Positions 53,687 through 62,104 of a stretch of DNA of 64,000 nucleotides are shown here, in pieces. The notes under the pieces were generated by a model. It was not told the origin of the DNA. It searched no databases and worked only from the letters and a program-made list of their open reading frames with translations. The stretch is from positions 930,001 through 994,000 of the forward strand of contig NZ_CP013244.1 in assembly GCF_001679665.1 (NCBI RefSeq), written 5' to 3'. A program made the translations under genes and the position numbers. Origin of the DNA: Candidatus Viadribacter manganicus. GTDB lineage: Bacteria; Pseudomonadota; Alphaproteobacteria; Caulobacterales; Aquidulcibacteraceae. Position 1 is the stretch's first letter, and each line of letters opens with the position of its first letter.

Positions 53687-54687
53687 AGCTCCGCGGATAT
53701 TGGATTGCTATTCCTTGGGCGCTGTTCGTTGCGGCGGCTTTGGGTTGGATTTTCTACTGGAACTATCTGGCCTCTGAAGCTGAACGCCGCATCCATGCTT
53801 GGGCGTTTGAGCAAAATGCCGGCGGCGCGACTGTCGAAGTCGACAACGTCGTTCGCCACGGCTTTCCGGTTTTGCTTCGACTTGAGCTGCAAGGCCTGAG
53901 CTACACATCGGCGCGCAGCGGCTGGAGCGCCGAGACTGCGCGCGCCGACTTGAGCGTCGACGTACTCAACCCACGCCACGTCATCGTGGAATCGAAGGCC
54001 CCCCTCGCAATCACACGCGCTGGCGGAGCGACAACTAACGTCAGCGCCGATGCGCTGATTGCGAGCCTGCGAACGGAAAACGGCGCGCTCGCGGTAGCCG
54101 GCATCGAGGCGGACAATCTGGTGCTTGACGACCCCGCGGAAGAAGGCGTTTTGCATGCGGTGAAGGTCGTCGCCAACGTTCGACCCGATCGGCGCGCCGA
54201 CGGCGAATATCAACTTGCGTTCGACGCACAGACAGTGACGCTGCCACGTCCGGTGCGCAGCTTCGAAACGTTCGGGCTCGATGTAGCGCGCATGCGCGCG
54301 GCGATCGTCATCACTGATGGCGCACTTTTGCTGCAATCTTCGCCAGGAGATCCGCTTCGCGTTTGGCGTGAAGGCGGAGGCCGCTTACGGTTTGACGCGC
54401 TCGAACTCAATTGGGGACCTTTGCAAACAACAGGCACAGGCGAAGGCGGGCTCGACGAACAGCGCAGGCTCGATGGCCGGCTAGTGCTTCCGGTGGAGCG
54501 TCCCGCGCCTGTGCTGACGGCGATCGCCAACGGTCCGCGGATCGACGGCGACGCACGCCGCGCTCTGAGCTTGCTCGCCGCCGGCTATGTCGTCACCGGC
54601 AACGATATCACGCTCGACATCGGCGCCCATGATGGCGTTCTGAGCATTGAAGACTTGCCCGTGCGACCGCTGCCGCCGTTGTATTAG
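53683..54687 (+). CDS. DUF2125 family exported protein
   Basis: 334 residues. An N-terminal helix (about 8-28) with the sequence WIFYWNYLASEAERRIHAWA and the following FPVLLRLELQGLSY pattern match DUF2125, an alphaproteobacterial family of predicted periplasmic proteins. Probably beta-rich, as inferred from alternating hydrophobic residues. Last gene of the ftsEX-plsC operon and convergent with tyrA with a four-base overlap. Function unknown. Confidence 0.85.
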   Translation: MKLRGYWIAIPWALFVAAALGWIFYWNYLASEAERRIHAWAFEQNAGGATVEVDNVVRHGFPVLLRLELQGLSYTSARSGWSAETARADLSVDVLNPRHVIVESKAPLAITRAGGATTNVSADALIASLRTENGALAVAGIEADNLVLDDPAEEGVLHAVKVVANVRPDRRADGEYQLAFDAQTVTLPRPVRSFETFGLDVARMRAAIVITDGALLLQSSPGDPLRVWREGGGRLRFDALELNWGPLQTTGTGEGGLDEQRRLDGRLVLPVERPAPVLTAIANGPRIDGDARRALSLLAAGYVVTGNDITLDIGAHDGVLSIEDLPVRPLPPLY

Positions 54688-55610
54688 CTCGGAGTTTCGT
54701 CTCGGCCCCAATTTGGCGCAGCGGTGTCCTGACCAGCGTCGATGACCTCACGGCGCATGCGCCGCGCGCGATCGAAGAGATCGTAGAGCGTCTCGCCTTC
54801 ACCCCAACGAATAGCTCGCTGAAGCGCGGCAAGATCCTCCGAAAAACGGCCCAGCACTTCGAGCACGGCATCGCGATTGTTCAAGAACACGTCGCGCCAC
54901 ATGGTCGGATCGCTAGCAGCGATACGGGTGAAATCGCGGAAACCCGATGCGGAATACTTCACCACTTCGCTTTCGGTGACGCTCTCCAAATCCTCGGCCA
55001 TGGCCACGATGTTGAAGGCGATCAAGTGCGGCAAGTGGCTAGTGACAGCAAGTACGACGTCATGGCGCGCCGGATCCATGCGTTCGACGTTGGCGCCAAG
55101 CGCGCGCCAGAAAGCTTCAAGCTGATCAATTGCGGCGGGGTAAGCTGGACCTTGATCGGGCAATGGCGTGAGGATCTGCCAGCGGTTGTGAAACAGCGTT
55201 GCAAAGCCCGCGTCCGGCCCGGAATGCTCAGTACCCGCGAGCGGGTGACCTGGAACGAAGTAGACGTAAGTTGGCAAGTTCGCCGCCACCGCCGTCACCA
55301 CCGCCTGCTTTACCGAGCCAACGTCAGTGACGATCGCACCAATCTTCAGGCCGCGCGCGCACGCAGCGGCAGCCGCGCCCATCGCGCCCACCGGAGTGGC
55401 CAGCACGACCAACTCGGCCATGGCGACGGCTTTTTCAGGATCGTCGAAAACTTCGCCCAGGCCGATCTCTCTTGCGCGCGCACGCACCGCCGGATCGGCG
55501 TCATAGACATGAATGGTGTTCGCCGCGCCGCTTGCCTGGGCGGCGCGAACGATCGACGCGCCAATTAGGCCCGCGCCAATAATGGCGATGCGATCGAAAA
55601 TCATCGCCAT
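54684..55610 (-). CDS. tyrA: Prephenate/arogenate dehydrogenase
   Basis: 308 residues. The NAD(P) motif IIGAGLIGASI begins at residue 9. VLATPVGAM, ATIVTDVGSVKQAVV and the catalytic HPLAGTEHSGPDAGF loop mark the TyrA family. No ACT or chorismate-mutase domain is fused. Converts prephenate to 4-hydroxyphenylpyruvate or arogenate to tyrosine; which substrate cannot be told here. Its ATG overlaps the stop of the chorismate mutase gene by one base (TGATG). Confidence 0.9.
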   Translation of the reverse strand: MAMIFDRIAIIGAGLIGASIVRAAQASGAANTIHVYDADPAVRARAREIGLGEVFDDPEKAVAMAELVVLATPVGAMGAAAAACARGLKIGAIVTDVGSVKQAVVTAVAANLPTYVYFVPGHPLAGTEHSGPDAGFATLFHNRWQILTPLPDQGPAYPAAIDQLEAFWRALGANVERMDPARHDVVLAVTSHLPHLIAFNIVAMAEDLESVTESEVVKYSASGFRDFTRIAASDPTMWRDVFLNNRDAVLEVLGRFSEDLAALQRAIRWGEGETLYDLFDRARRMRREVIDAGQDTAAPNWGRDETPS

Positions 55611-56422
55611 CAGACGCGTGCGTACGAACCGAGTACGCGCACGCTCTCAAGCCCAGCGCGCGCGAGCGCACCAGCGCGGGCGTCATCGAGCGCCAAGAAG
55701 CCATCTACCCGCAGCAGGACGCGCGGCTCAGCGCGAGCGACCTCGCGGCCGTTGAGGCCGACTTCGTTGAGCGCCCGTTGCAGGCGGTGGTGGGGATCGA
55801 ACGCCATCAACAACGTGATGTCAGCGCCTGCCTCTTCCGTTGGAGATGCCGCAAAGACGGCCGCTTCTGGATCTTCCGCCGAGCCATGCAACGGCAAGCC
55901 GGCGATGAGATGAAGATTGTGGAAGCGGCGTTCCGACAAGGCTGGCCACCAGGCGCCGACCCCGGGTGCGGCGGGCCAGCTGGTCACGGCGACGATGGTG
56001 TCTGGATTCTCGGCGGCCTTCTGGAGCGCAGCTTGCGGCTCACCGAGATCCTTGATCCGCGTTCGGGCGCCGAAATGACGGCGCGCAATATCGAACAGGC
56101 GCGTGGGATCGCCGCGGCCGCCGCCGACGACAACATCGATGTTGCGCTGCCGGCGCAGCGAGGCGGCGATCATGGCGCGCCAAACTTCGACGACAAACTC
56201 GCGCTCCAGTGGCGCGGGCGCTTCGGCAACGAGCCGCCGCAGCAAAGCGACTTCGCGGCCTGGGCGGATCGGCAAACCGGATTCGGGCGGCTTCAGGCCC
56301 GCCATCTTGTCCACGGCGCGCAGACGCTCGGCGAGCAGCGACAACAAGTTCTTGTCGATGCCGTCGATCTCGGCGCGGATCGTTTCGAGTGGCGAACCGG
56401 CTGGGGGGCTCTGGTCGTTCAT
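55610..56422 (-). CDS. Chorismate mutase with a C-terminal extra domain
   Basis: 270 residues. The N-terminal ~90 residues are an AroQ-type chorismate mutase (IRAEIDGIDKNLLSLLAERLRAVDKMAGLK...EREFVVEVWRAMIAASLRRQR). The remaining ~180 residues (DIARRHFGARTRIKDLGEP, TIVAVTSWPAAPGVGAWWPAL, ARAEPRVLLRVDGFLALDD) resemble a prephenate-dehydratase-like binding domain but lack the TRFLVF motif. So it is probably a mutase with a regulatory tail. Cotranscribed with tyrA and divergent from metX. Confidence 0.83.
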   Translation of the reverse strand: MNDQSPPAGSPLETIRAEIDGIDKNLLSLLAERLRAVDKMAGLKPPESGLPIRPGREVALLRRLVAEAPAPLEREFVVEVWRAMIAASLRRQRNIDVVVGGGRGDPTRLFDIARRHFGARTRIKDLGEPQAALQKAAENPDTIVAVTSWPAAPGVGAWWPALSERRFHNLHLIAGLPLHGSAEDPEAAVFAASPTEEAGADITLLMAFDPHHRLQRALNEVGLNGREVARAEPRVLLRVDGFLALDDARAGALARAGLESVRVLGSYARV

Positions 56423-56544
56423 CGTCGGAACCTTAGCGGCCTTTCATGCGCCACGCCAACGACCCGCGTGCAACGCGAGTCTTCAACAGCAGCCGCCCGT
56501 CCCAGGGGGATATTTCCCTCGCGACGCAGTTTATACACGCCCAC

Positions 56545-57714
56545 ATGATTCATGCAGGTGGCGCAGCAGCGAAACTTCAGGCGGCGGGCGGCGTACGCTC
56601 ACTGGCGTTTGACGCGTCAACACCGCTGCAATTGTCGAGCGGCGAGGCTTTGGCGCCCCTCGCGGTGGCGTTCGAAACCTACGGCGCGCTAAATCCAGAT
56701 CGCACCAACGCGGTTTTGGTCTGCCATTCCCTGACGGGCGATCAGTTCGTCGCGAGCCCGAACCCAATCACGGGACGTCCCGCTTGGTGGCCACGCATTG
56801 TAGGGCCGGGCCGCCCGATCGACACCAACCGGTTCTTCGTTATTTGCTCGAACGTGCTCGGCGGCTCGATGGGTACGACTGGTCCCGGCACGATTGCGCC
56901 GGACGGCCTGCCCCACTCTTTGCGGCTGCCGGCGATTACGATGGCGGATGCCGTGCGCGCTCAAGCCATGCTGGTTGAAGCTTTGGGCATCGAAAACCTC
57001 TTCTGCGTGATCGGCCCCGGCATGGGCGGCATGCAGGCGCTGCAATGGGCGAGCGCCTATCCAAAGCGTGTGTTCTCGTGCGTCACGGTGGCGGCGGCTG
57101 CCAAGCAATCGGCGCAGAACATTGCGCTCGCTGAACTTGGCCGCCAAGCGATCATGGCTGACCCCGATTGGCGCAATGGCGCCTACCTTCAGCACGGCGT
57201 ACGGCCCACACGTGGCGGCAGCGTTGCACGTACATCCGCGCAGCTGGCGGGGCTATCCGCGCAAGATGTGCGCTCGCGCTTCGAAAGTGCGCGAACCCAG
57301 GAGCGCTTTGCATTCAACGCGGAAGGCGCAAACGACACCATGCGCCAACAGCAAGGCGCCGGCTTCGTCGATCGCTTCGACGCCAATTCGTACCTTTATC
57401 TCTCGCGCGCGATGGATGGCTTCGATCTGGGGGCCGATTTCGGCGGCCGTTTGTCGAACGCGTTCCAAGGCGGCGCTACACGCCACGGCGTCTTTTCTTT
57501 CTCCAGCGACTGGCGCTATCCGCCAGAAGAAGGCCGCGAGATCGCGCGTGCGCTGGCGGCGGCAGGCGCCGAAGCCTCGTTCCTCGAAATCACCAGCGCA
57601 CAGGGTCACGACGCCTACATGGGCAATGAGCCCGCGTTCGAAGCGGCGTTGACCGGCTTCATCGATGCATCCGCCGCCGCTCGCGGGCTGGCGCTCAATG
57701 GCGGAGGCGCATGA
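56545..57714 (+). CDS. metX: Homoserine O-acetyltransferase (MetX) family protein lacking the nucleophile serine
   Basis: 389 residues from ATG 56545. The MetX fold is clear: LAPLAVAFETYGALNPDRTNAVLVCHSLTGD, NVLGGSMGTTGPGTIAPDG, ALGIENLFCVIGPGMGGMQALQW, FSSDWRYPPEE with the acid residue and QGHDAYMGN with the histidine. In MetX the elbow reads GGSxGGMQ; here it reads GPGMGGMQ, so Gly159 occupies the nucleophile position. That residue normally carries the acetyl group from acetyl-CoA. The start is uncertain: the frame stays open back to 56446. metW overlaps downstream, the usual partner. Confidence 0.85.
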   Translation: MIHAGGAAAKLQAAGGVRSLAFDASTPLQLSSGEALAPLAVAFETYGALNPDRTNAVLVCHSLTGDQFVASPNPITGRPAWWPRIVGPGRPIDTNRFFVICSNVLGGSMGTTGPGTIAPDGLPHSLRLPAITMADAVRAQAMLVEALGIENLFCVIGPGMGGMQALQWASAYPKRVFSCVTVAAAAKQSAQNIALAELGRQAIMADPDWRNGAYLQHGVRPTRGGSVARTSAQLAGLSAQDVRSRFESARTQERFAFNAEGANDTMRQQQGAGFVDRFDANSYLYLSRAMDGFDLGADFGGRLSNAFQGGATRHGVFSFSSDWRYPPEEGREIARALAAAGAEASFLEITSAQGHDAYMGNEPAFEAALTGFIDASAAARGLALNGGGA

Positions 57715-58334
57715 TGGCGCAACTCGAACTGGTTCACCCTACTCCGCTTGAACTCACCAGCGCCGAGCCACGCGGGGATCATTTGGTGATCTCGCGCATG
57801 GTCAACGAAGGCGCTCGCGTGCTCGATGTTGGCTGCGGCGACGGCGCACTGATGCAATTGTTGGCGCGTGAGCGCGGCGCGCGCGTGCGCGGATTGGAAA
57901 TGGATCCAAACAAGGCGCATCGCTGCGTGGTGCGCGGCATGTCGGTCGTGCAAGGCGATGCCGAACGCGACTTGAACGAATTCCCGAGCGGCGCCTTCGA
58001 CTACGTCATTTTCTCGCGCACGCTGCAGCAACTGCGCCGGCCACAAGCTGCGCTGAAGCAAGCGGCGCGCATTGGTGAGCGCGTCATCGTGTCGATCAGC
58101 AATGCCGGCCGCTGGGACAAGCGCTTTCAGCTGCTCGGCAAAGGCCGACTGGGCGAAAGTGAATGGCTACACCGCTACACGGTTCGCGATTTCGCAGACC
58201 TTGCCCGCGACATGCGCCTCGGCATCGAACGCGCGGCGCCGCTCTCGCACGGGCATGCCGGCGCGCCGTTCGCCAAGACCATCTGGCGCGCGAACTGGTT
58301 CTGCGAAGAAGCCGTGTTCTTGCTGACGCCATGA
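57711..58334 (+). CDS. metW: Methionine biosynthesis protein MetW
   Basis: 207 residues, SAM-methyltransferase fold. VLDVGCGDGALMQLLARERGARVRGLEMDP, VQGDAERDLNEFPSGAFDYVIFSRTLQQLRRP and FAKTIWRANWFCEEAVF are MetW signatures. MetW is needed for efficient activity of MetX in several proteobacteria. The start overlaps the metX stop (ATGATG). Confidence 0.93.
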   Translation: MMAQLELVHPTPLELTSAEPRGDHLVISRMVNEGARVLDVGCGDGALMQLLARERGARVRGLEMDPNKAHRCVVRGMSVVQGDAERDLNEFPSGAFDYVIFSRTLQQLRRPQAALKQAARIGERVIVSISNAGRWDKRFQLLGKGRLGESEWLHRYTVRDFADLARDMRLGIERAAPLSHGHAGAPFAKTIWRANWFCEEAVFLLTP

Positions 58335-58344
58335 GACGCCCAAG

Positions 58345-59436
58345 ATGAAGCGTCTGGTGATCTGTTGCGACGGCACCTGGCAGCGCCTTTACGGCGACAG
58401 CCTCACGAACGTCGCGCTGACGGCGCGATCAGTGGCGTCGCGGGACGCCAAAGGGAATCTGCAAATCGTCTACTACTCGGCGGGCGTCGGCGCGTCGCTG
58501 GATAAGGTCAGCCTTTGGCAGGGCATGACCGGCGACGACCTGGACGACAACCTGCTGGATGCTTGGCTCTTCATCAACCTGAACTACGAACCCGGCGATC
58601 AGATCTATCTCTTCGGGTTTTCGCGCGGGGCCTACACGGTGCGCTCGCTCGCTGGATTGCTGCGAAAGATTGGGGTGCTGCGGCGCGAGCATGTCGACAA
58701 ATCGCGACAAGCACTGGAACTCTACCGTCACCGCGAACTTTCAGCCGATAGCGAAGAAGCTGAGCGCTTCCGCATGGCGCATGCGATTGCATGGCCAAGG
58801 CTTGCCCGCCCGTTCACGTCGCCGCCGGTTGACCTATCGATCCGCTATCTTGGCGTTTGGGACACGGTGGGGCAGCTGGGCATTCCACGGATCTTGCCAA
58901 TCTCGATTGGTCTTAACGCGCAATATGAGTTTCACGACACAGCGCTATCGCGGTGCGTTGAGCACGCGCGCCACGCGGTCGCGATAGATGAACGGCGCGC
59001 TGCGTTCACGCCGACGCTATGGAGCAATATCGACGCCTTCAACACGCCAGGCACCCGGCCACGCGTGGCGCAACAATGGTTCCCCGGAGACCATGGCGGC
59101 GTTGGCGGCGGTGCGGCGCGTGGGCTTTCAAATTGCGCGCTGATGTGGGTGCTGGAAGGGGCGGAGCTGGCGGGGCTGGCGATCGCGCGTGAGCCGGGCT
59201 CGGTGATTTCCGGGTGTCTTGCGGATATCGATCCGATCACGCCCTCCGTGGACGGCAAGGGCTTTCCAATCATGCGCGCGCTGACCTCGCGCTGGCGCAC
59301 CGGGCTCAATCGCTACGAGGACTTACACGAAACGGCGCGCCTACGCTTTGCGGCAAACCCAAACTACCGGCCGCCTTTGCTGACGCCTTACGCCGATCGC
59401 ATCGCAGCGTCCGTGCAAATGCGCCAAGCGGCTTAA
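58345..59436 (+). CDS. DUF2235 family hydrolase-like protein
   Basis: 363 residues. MKRLVICCDGTWQ at the N-terminus, IYLFGFSRGAYTVRSLAGLLRKIG with the GFSRGA nucleophile motif, FLGVWDTVGQLG-type block (ILAFGTRWG is a frame neighbour; here YLGVWDTVGQLGIP) and QQWFPGDHGGVGGG near the C-terminus all match DUF2235. This alpha/beta-hydrolase-like family includes T6SS-linked phospholipase effectors (Tle1) and many uncharacterised housekeeping proteins. No T6SS genes are near, so an effector role is not supported. Starts 10 nt after metW. Confidence 0.87.
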   Translation: MKRLVICCDGTWQRLYGDSLTNVALTARSVASRDAKGNLQIVYYSAGVGASLDKVSLWQGMTGDDLDDNLLDAWLFINLNYEPGDQIYLFGFSRGAYTVRSLAGLLRKIGVLRREHVDKSRQALELYRHRELSADSEEAERFRMAHAIAWPRLARPFTSPPVDLSIRYLGVWDTVGQLGIPRILPISIGLNAQYEFHDTALSRCVEHARHAVAIDERRAAFTPTLWSNIDAFNTPGTRPRVAQQWFPGDHGGVGGGAARGLSNCALMWVLEGAELAGLAIAREPGSVISGCLADIDPITPSVDGKGFPIMRALTSRWRTGLNRYEDLHETARLRFAANPNYRPPLLTPYADRIAASVQMRQAA

Positions 59437-60677
59437 AGATAAGACAGCCACCAGTCGCGGCGGCGCGCTTTTAGTCCCTGCCAATAACGGCAGAGCGGAT
59501 AAAGCAACGCCAGCACGATGATCCACGCCAGATAAACCCAACCTAGACTAAAGCCGAGCCCTTCGAGCTTTTCGGGCGAGACGAAGACATTGATCATGTA
59601 ATTGAACAACCCCTCCGGGTTATTGCCGGCCGCCGCGTTGGCCGCGATGGCGAGGAGATGGATAAGATAGATGTGCAGCACGTAGAAGAAAAACGGCACG
59701 GCGCCGAACGTGTTGAGCACTGAAGCCACCGGGCCGCGCAGGCGCGCGAAGAGCGGCCAGAGCGTGAACATGATGCCGAGCGTCACCAGCGCAAATTGCA
59801 AGGATGGCGGATACTTCTGGACGTCGAAAAACACCATGAAGGCGGCGCCCATCGAACTTTGCGTGCGCCAATCGCGCCACTCGCCTTCTGGTCCGGTGGT
59901 GAAGGCGGGATCGCCATAGATCATCGATCCGCGCAACACGAGAAACGCGAACAACATCGCAAGGCCGAACATGAAGATTGTGCGCGTGCGCTTCTCTGAG
60001 GGTTCGGTGAATACGCCGCCAAGGCCATACCCCAATGCGGCAACGCCGATCCATGGCAACACGGGATATGCGAACAAGCCGACAGGTGCGCCGCCTACGA
60101 AGACGGGACCGCCGTCGTGCAAGAAACTCCAAACCATGCCGAGCTGTTCGGCGCTCAAGGGATCCAGGAGGTTGTGGCCGGCTACAATGATGATGCCGAT
60201 GGCCAGCACGGCCTGGCGCGGCAGCCAGATAAGCGCCGCTAAAGCGAGCATGCTGAAGCCTATGGCCCAGATGACTTGCATGAAGAACGGGTACGGAAAG
60301 CCGAAGGACCAGCCGAAACTAATCACCGTCATTTCCAAAAAGATGAGCCACAGTCCACGCGTCACAAGAAAGCGCGAGAGCTGAGCTGTGCTTTTGCCCT
60401 TCGCGAACTGTAAGTAAGCGGAGACGCCGGTCAGCAAGACAAAGGTCGGCGCGCAAAGGTGCGTGACCCAGCGCGTGATATAGAGCGCTGGCGTCGTCGT
60501 TGTGGGGTCGAGCAGATTTCCGCCGATCCCAGCCATGCCGGGGCCGCCGAGGAAATAATCGCGGACGTGATCAAGCGCCATCAAGACGATCACGAAACCG
60601 CGCATCATGTCGATTTCGGATATGCGCCCGCCCGTTGCGAGCGGCGACGATGCAACCGAGCCAGTGTTCGCAGTCAT
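59433..60677 (-). CDS. DUF1624-like membrane acyltransferase
   Basis: 414 residues with about ten hydrophobic helices. EIDMMRGFVIVLMALDHVRDYF at the N-terminus holds the DHxRD-type motif of DUF1624/heparan-alpha-glucosaminide acetyltransferase-like proteins, and later segments include ITRWVTHLCAPTFVLLTGVSAYL. These enzymes transfer acyl groups across membranes to glycans. Substrate unknown. Convergent with the DUF2235 gene with a 4-nt overlap. Confidence 0.85.
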   Translation of the reverse strand: MTANTGSVASSPLATGGRISEIDMMRGFVIVLMALDHVRDYFLGGPGMAGIGGNLLDPTTTTPALYITRWVTHLCAPTFVLLTGVSAYLQFAKGKSTAQLSRFLVTRGLWLIFLEMTVISFGWSFGFPYPFFMQVIWAIGFSMLALAALIWLPRQAVLAIGIIIVAGHNLLDPLSAEQLGMVWSFLHDGGPVFVGGAPVGLFAYPVLPWIGVAALGYGLGGVFTEPSEKRTRTIFMFGLAMLFAFLVLRGSMIYGDPAFTTGPEGEWRDWRTQSSMGAAFMVFFDVQKYPPSLQFALVTLGIMFTLWPLFARLRGPVASVLNTFGAVPFFFYVLHIYLIHLLAIAANAAAGNNPEGLFNYMINVFVSPEKLEGLGFSLGWVYLAWIIVLALLYPLCRYWQGLKARRRDWWLSYL

Positions 60678-60753
60678 TGAGGCGCTCCCGGCCAGTCTTG
60701 AGCCCGGAGCTATGCCCTAGCTTGCGTGGGATGACGAGATGCCGCCGTCGATC

Positions 60754-61368
60754 TCAGACGTTCGCGTAGGCGAACGCCAACTGACCCAACAACCCTTGCG
60801 CCTTTAGACGGCCCTCGGTCGCGAACAGACAGACACAGTCTTCCTCTCCCTCGACCACCGGCAGGTGATTTAAGTCGTCATAGGCGGCCGCAAAGTCGCC
60901 TGCGGCGTAAAGACCGGTCTCATCACGGAACGCACCTTTAAGGACAGTGCAAAACTCCGCGCCGGAATGACCGTGCCGGGCGGCAGGTTTACCAGGCGCG
61001 ACCGACAGCAAATAAACGCGGTCTTCGGCGGCGTGCGGCGTATCGAGGGCAGCCACCCAAACGCCAGGCGCAATCCACTTCTTCTGCTTCAGCGGCAAAC
61101 GCTCGATGAAGGAACGCTTGTCTGCCGCGGCCGGCTGTTGCGGCTTGTCCAAACGCGCCAGGACATCATCGAGGGCGCCGGCGCCGATCGCCGTCTCGGG
61201 CATGTCCTTCAAAGCTGCGCCCGAAGCTGCTTCGAACGATGCGACACGTGCACGGCAATGCGCACAAGCTTCAAGGTGCGCGGCTACAACTAGCCCGAAG
61301 CCGGGCTCAAGCGCGCCTGCCGTGTATTCAGCAAGGATATCGTCGGTGGGGTGTTGGCGCGGACTCAC
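60754..61368 (-). CDS. chrR: ChrR-type zinc anti-sigma factor
   Basis: 204 residues starting at a GTG that overlaps the sigma stop (GTGA), with GGAG ahead. With this start the zinc ligands fall at His6, His31, Cys35 and Cys38 (HPTDDILAEY...HLEACAHC), exactly the positions reported for Rhodobacter sphaeroides ChrR. The C-terminal cupin carries HxHxxxE (His132, His134, Glu138) and His168, the second metal site. ChrR releases its ECF sigma factor in response to singlet oxygen or organic hydroperoxides. Confidence 0.93.
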   Translation of the reverse strand: MSPRQHPTDDILAEYTAGALEPGFGLVVAAHLEACAHCRARVASFEAASGAALKDMPETAIGAGALDDVLARLDKPQQPAAADKRSFIERLPLKQKKWIAPGVWVAALDTPHAAEDRVYLLSVAPGKPAARHGHSGAEFCTVLKGAFRDETGLYAAGDFAAAYDDLNHLPVVEGEEDCVCLFATEGRLKAQGLLGQLAFAYANV

Positions 61369-61991
61369 TTGTATTGCTCCCAATGCGCACGCAGCTTCAT
61401 GAGCGCTAGCCGCAAACGCGATTTAACCGTGCCAAGCGGAAGCGATAAGCGCTCCGCGATTTCTGAATGCGGCCGATCCTCGAAAAACGAGAGCTGAACG
61501 ACTTCGCGCTGATCCGGCGACAACGTTGCCAAAGCCTGCTCGACCTGAGCTTCGGTCTGACCACGAACGGCCGCGTCGTCGGGCGATTCATCGTCGCTCT
61601 CTTCACTGAGTATGGTCGTCTGCCGATACGCCAGCTCTGTTTTCTCGCGGCGCAGTTTGTCGATCCATGCGTTCCGGGCGATGACGAAAATCCAGGTCGA
61701 GGCCTTCGCCTTGGCCGCGTCGAATGAGGCCGCTCGACGCCAAATCGAGACCATGGCGTCCTGCATCAAGTCTTCGGCGACTGCCGCGGGTGCGCCGAGA
61801 CGAATGAGATAGCCCTTCACCTTGCCAGCATAGGCGCCGAACAGGCGCGCAAACGCCACGCGGTCACCCTGAGCGACCAGGACAAGCAATTGTTCATCTG
61901 ACTTGACGGCGCGCTCATCCACGACCCGCGACCTCCGGCGTAGAGGACGCGCCACCGGAACGGGGCTGGGAGCGTAGGCCATCGCACACAT
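61365..61991 (-). CDS. rpoE: ECF sigma factor RpoE, ChrR-associated (ECF11 type)
   Basis: 208 residues. Region 2: DRVAFARLFGAYAGKVKGYLIRLGAPAAVAEDLMQDAMVSIWRRAASFDAAKAKASTWIFVIARNAWIDKLRRE. Region 4: LSPDQREVVQLSFFEDRPHSEIAERLSLPLGTVKSRLRLALMKLR. Start ATG at 61991; the ATG at 61982 is also possible. There is no ribosome-binding site, and the predicted transcription start from the promoter at 61999-62026 coincides with the start codon, so a leaderless mRNA is possible. Coupled to chrR. Confidence 0.92.
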   Translation of the reverse strand: MCAMAYAPSPVPVARPLRRRSRVVDERAVKSDEQLLVLVAQGDRVAFARLFGAYAGKVKGYLIRLGAPAAVAEDLMQDAMVSIWRRAASFDAAKAKASTWIFVIARNAWIDKLRREKTELAYRQTTILSEESDDESPDDAAVRGQTEAQVEQALATLSPDQREVVQLSFFEDRPHSEIAERLSLPLGTVKSRLRLALMKLRAHWEQYK

Positions 61992-61998
61992 TGAGCAT

Positions 61999-62026
61999 CA
62001 TACGCGCGGGCGCCGGGGCCGGATCA
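61999..62026 (-). promoter_or_regulatory. Candidate rpoE autoregulatory promoter TGATCC-N16-CGTATG
   Basis: On the reverse strand TGATCC (62026-62021), 16 nt, then CGTATG (62004-61999). TGATCC is the -35 element known for RpoE/ChrR promoters in Rhodobacter. It drives transcription toward rpoE-chrR, with an expected start close to the rpoE start codon. Confidence 0.65.
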
Positions 62027-62029
62027 CAG

Positions 62030-62057
62030 TGAACCGCGGGCGCGCACCAGCCGTATC
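62030..62057 (+). promoter_or_regulatory. Candidate divergent ECF promoter TGAACC-N16-CGTATC
   Basis: On the plus strand TGAACC (62030-62035), exactly 16 nt, then CGTATC (62052-62057). It differs from the rpoE -35 element by one base and begins three bases after it, pointing the other way toward the flavin amine-oxidase gene. The start would be near 62064, leaving a leader of about 40 nt. Confidence 0.55.
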
Positions 62058-62104
62058 TTGACCCATACCAGCCTGCGTTAGGCGCGCTGGAGCGGGAACA
62101 ATCG

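Noticed and set aside
56423..56544. SAM-II riboswitch upstream of metX.
   Set aside because: I could not match the conserved SAM-II core or its pseudoknot pairing by eye; kept only as an unexplained leader.
58345..59436. DUF2235 protein as a type VI secretion effector.
   Set aside because: No T6SS, VgrG or immunity genes nearby; the family is widespread outside T6SS.
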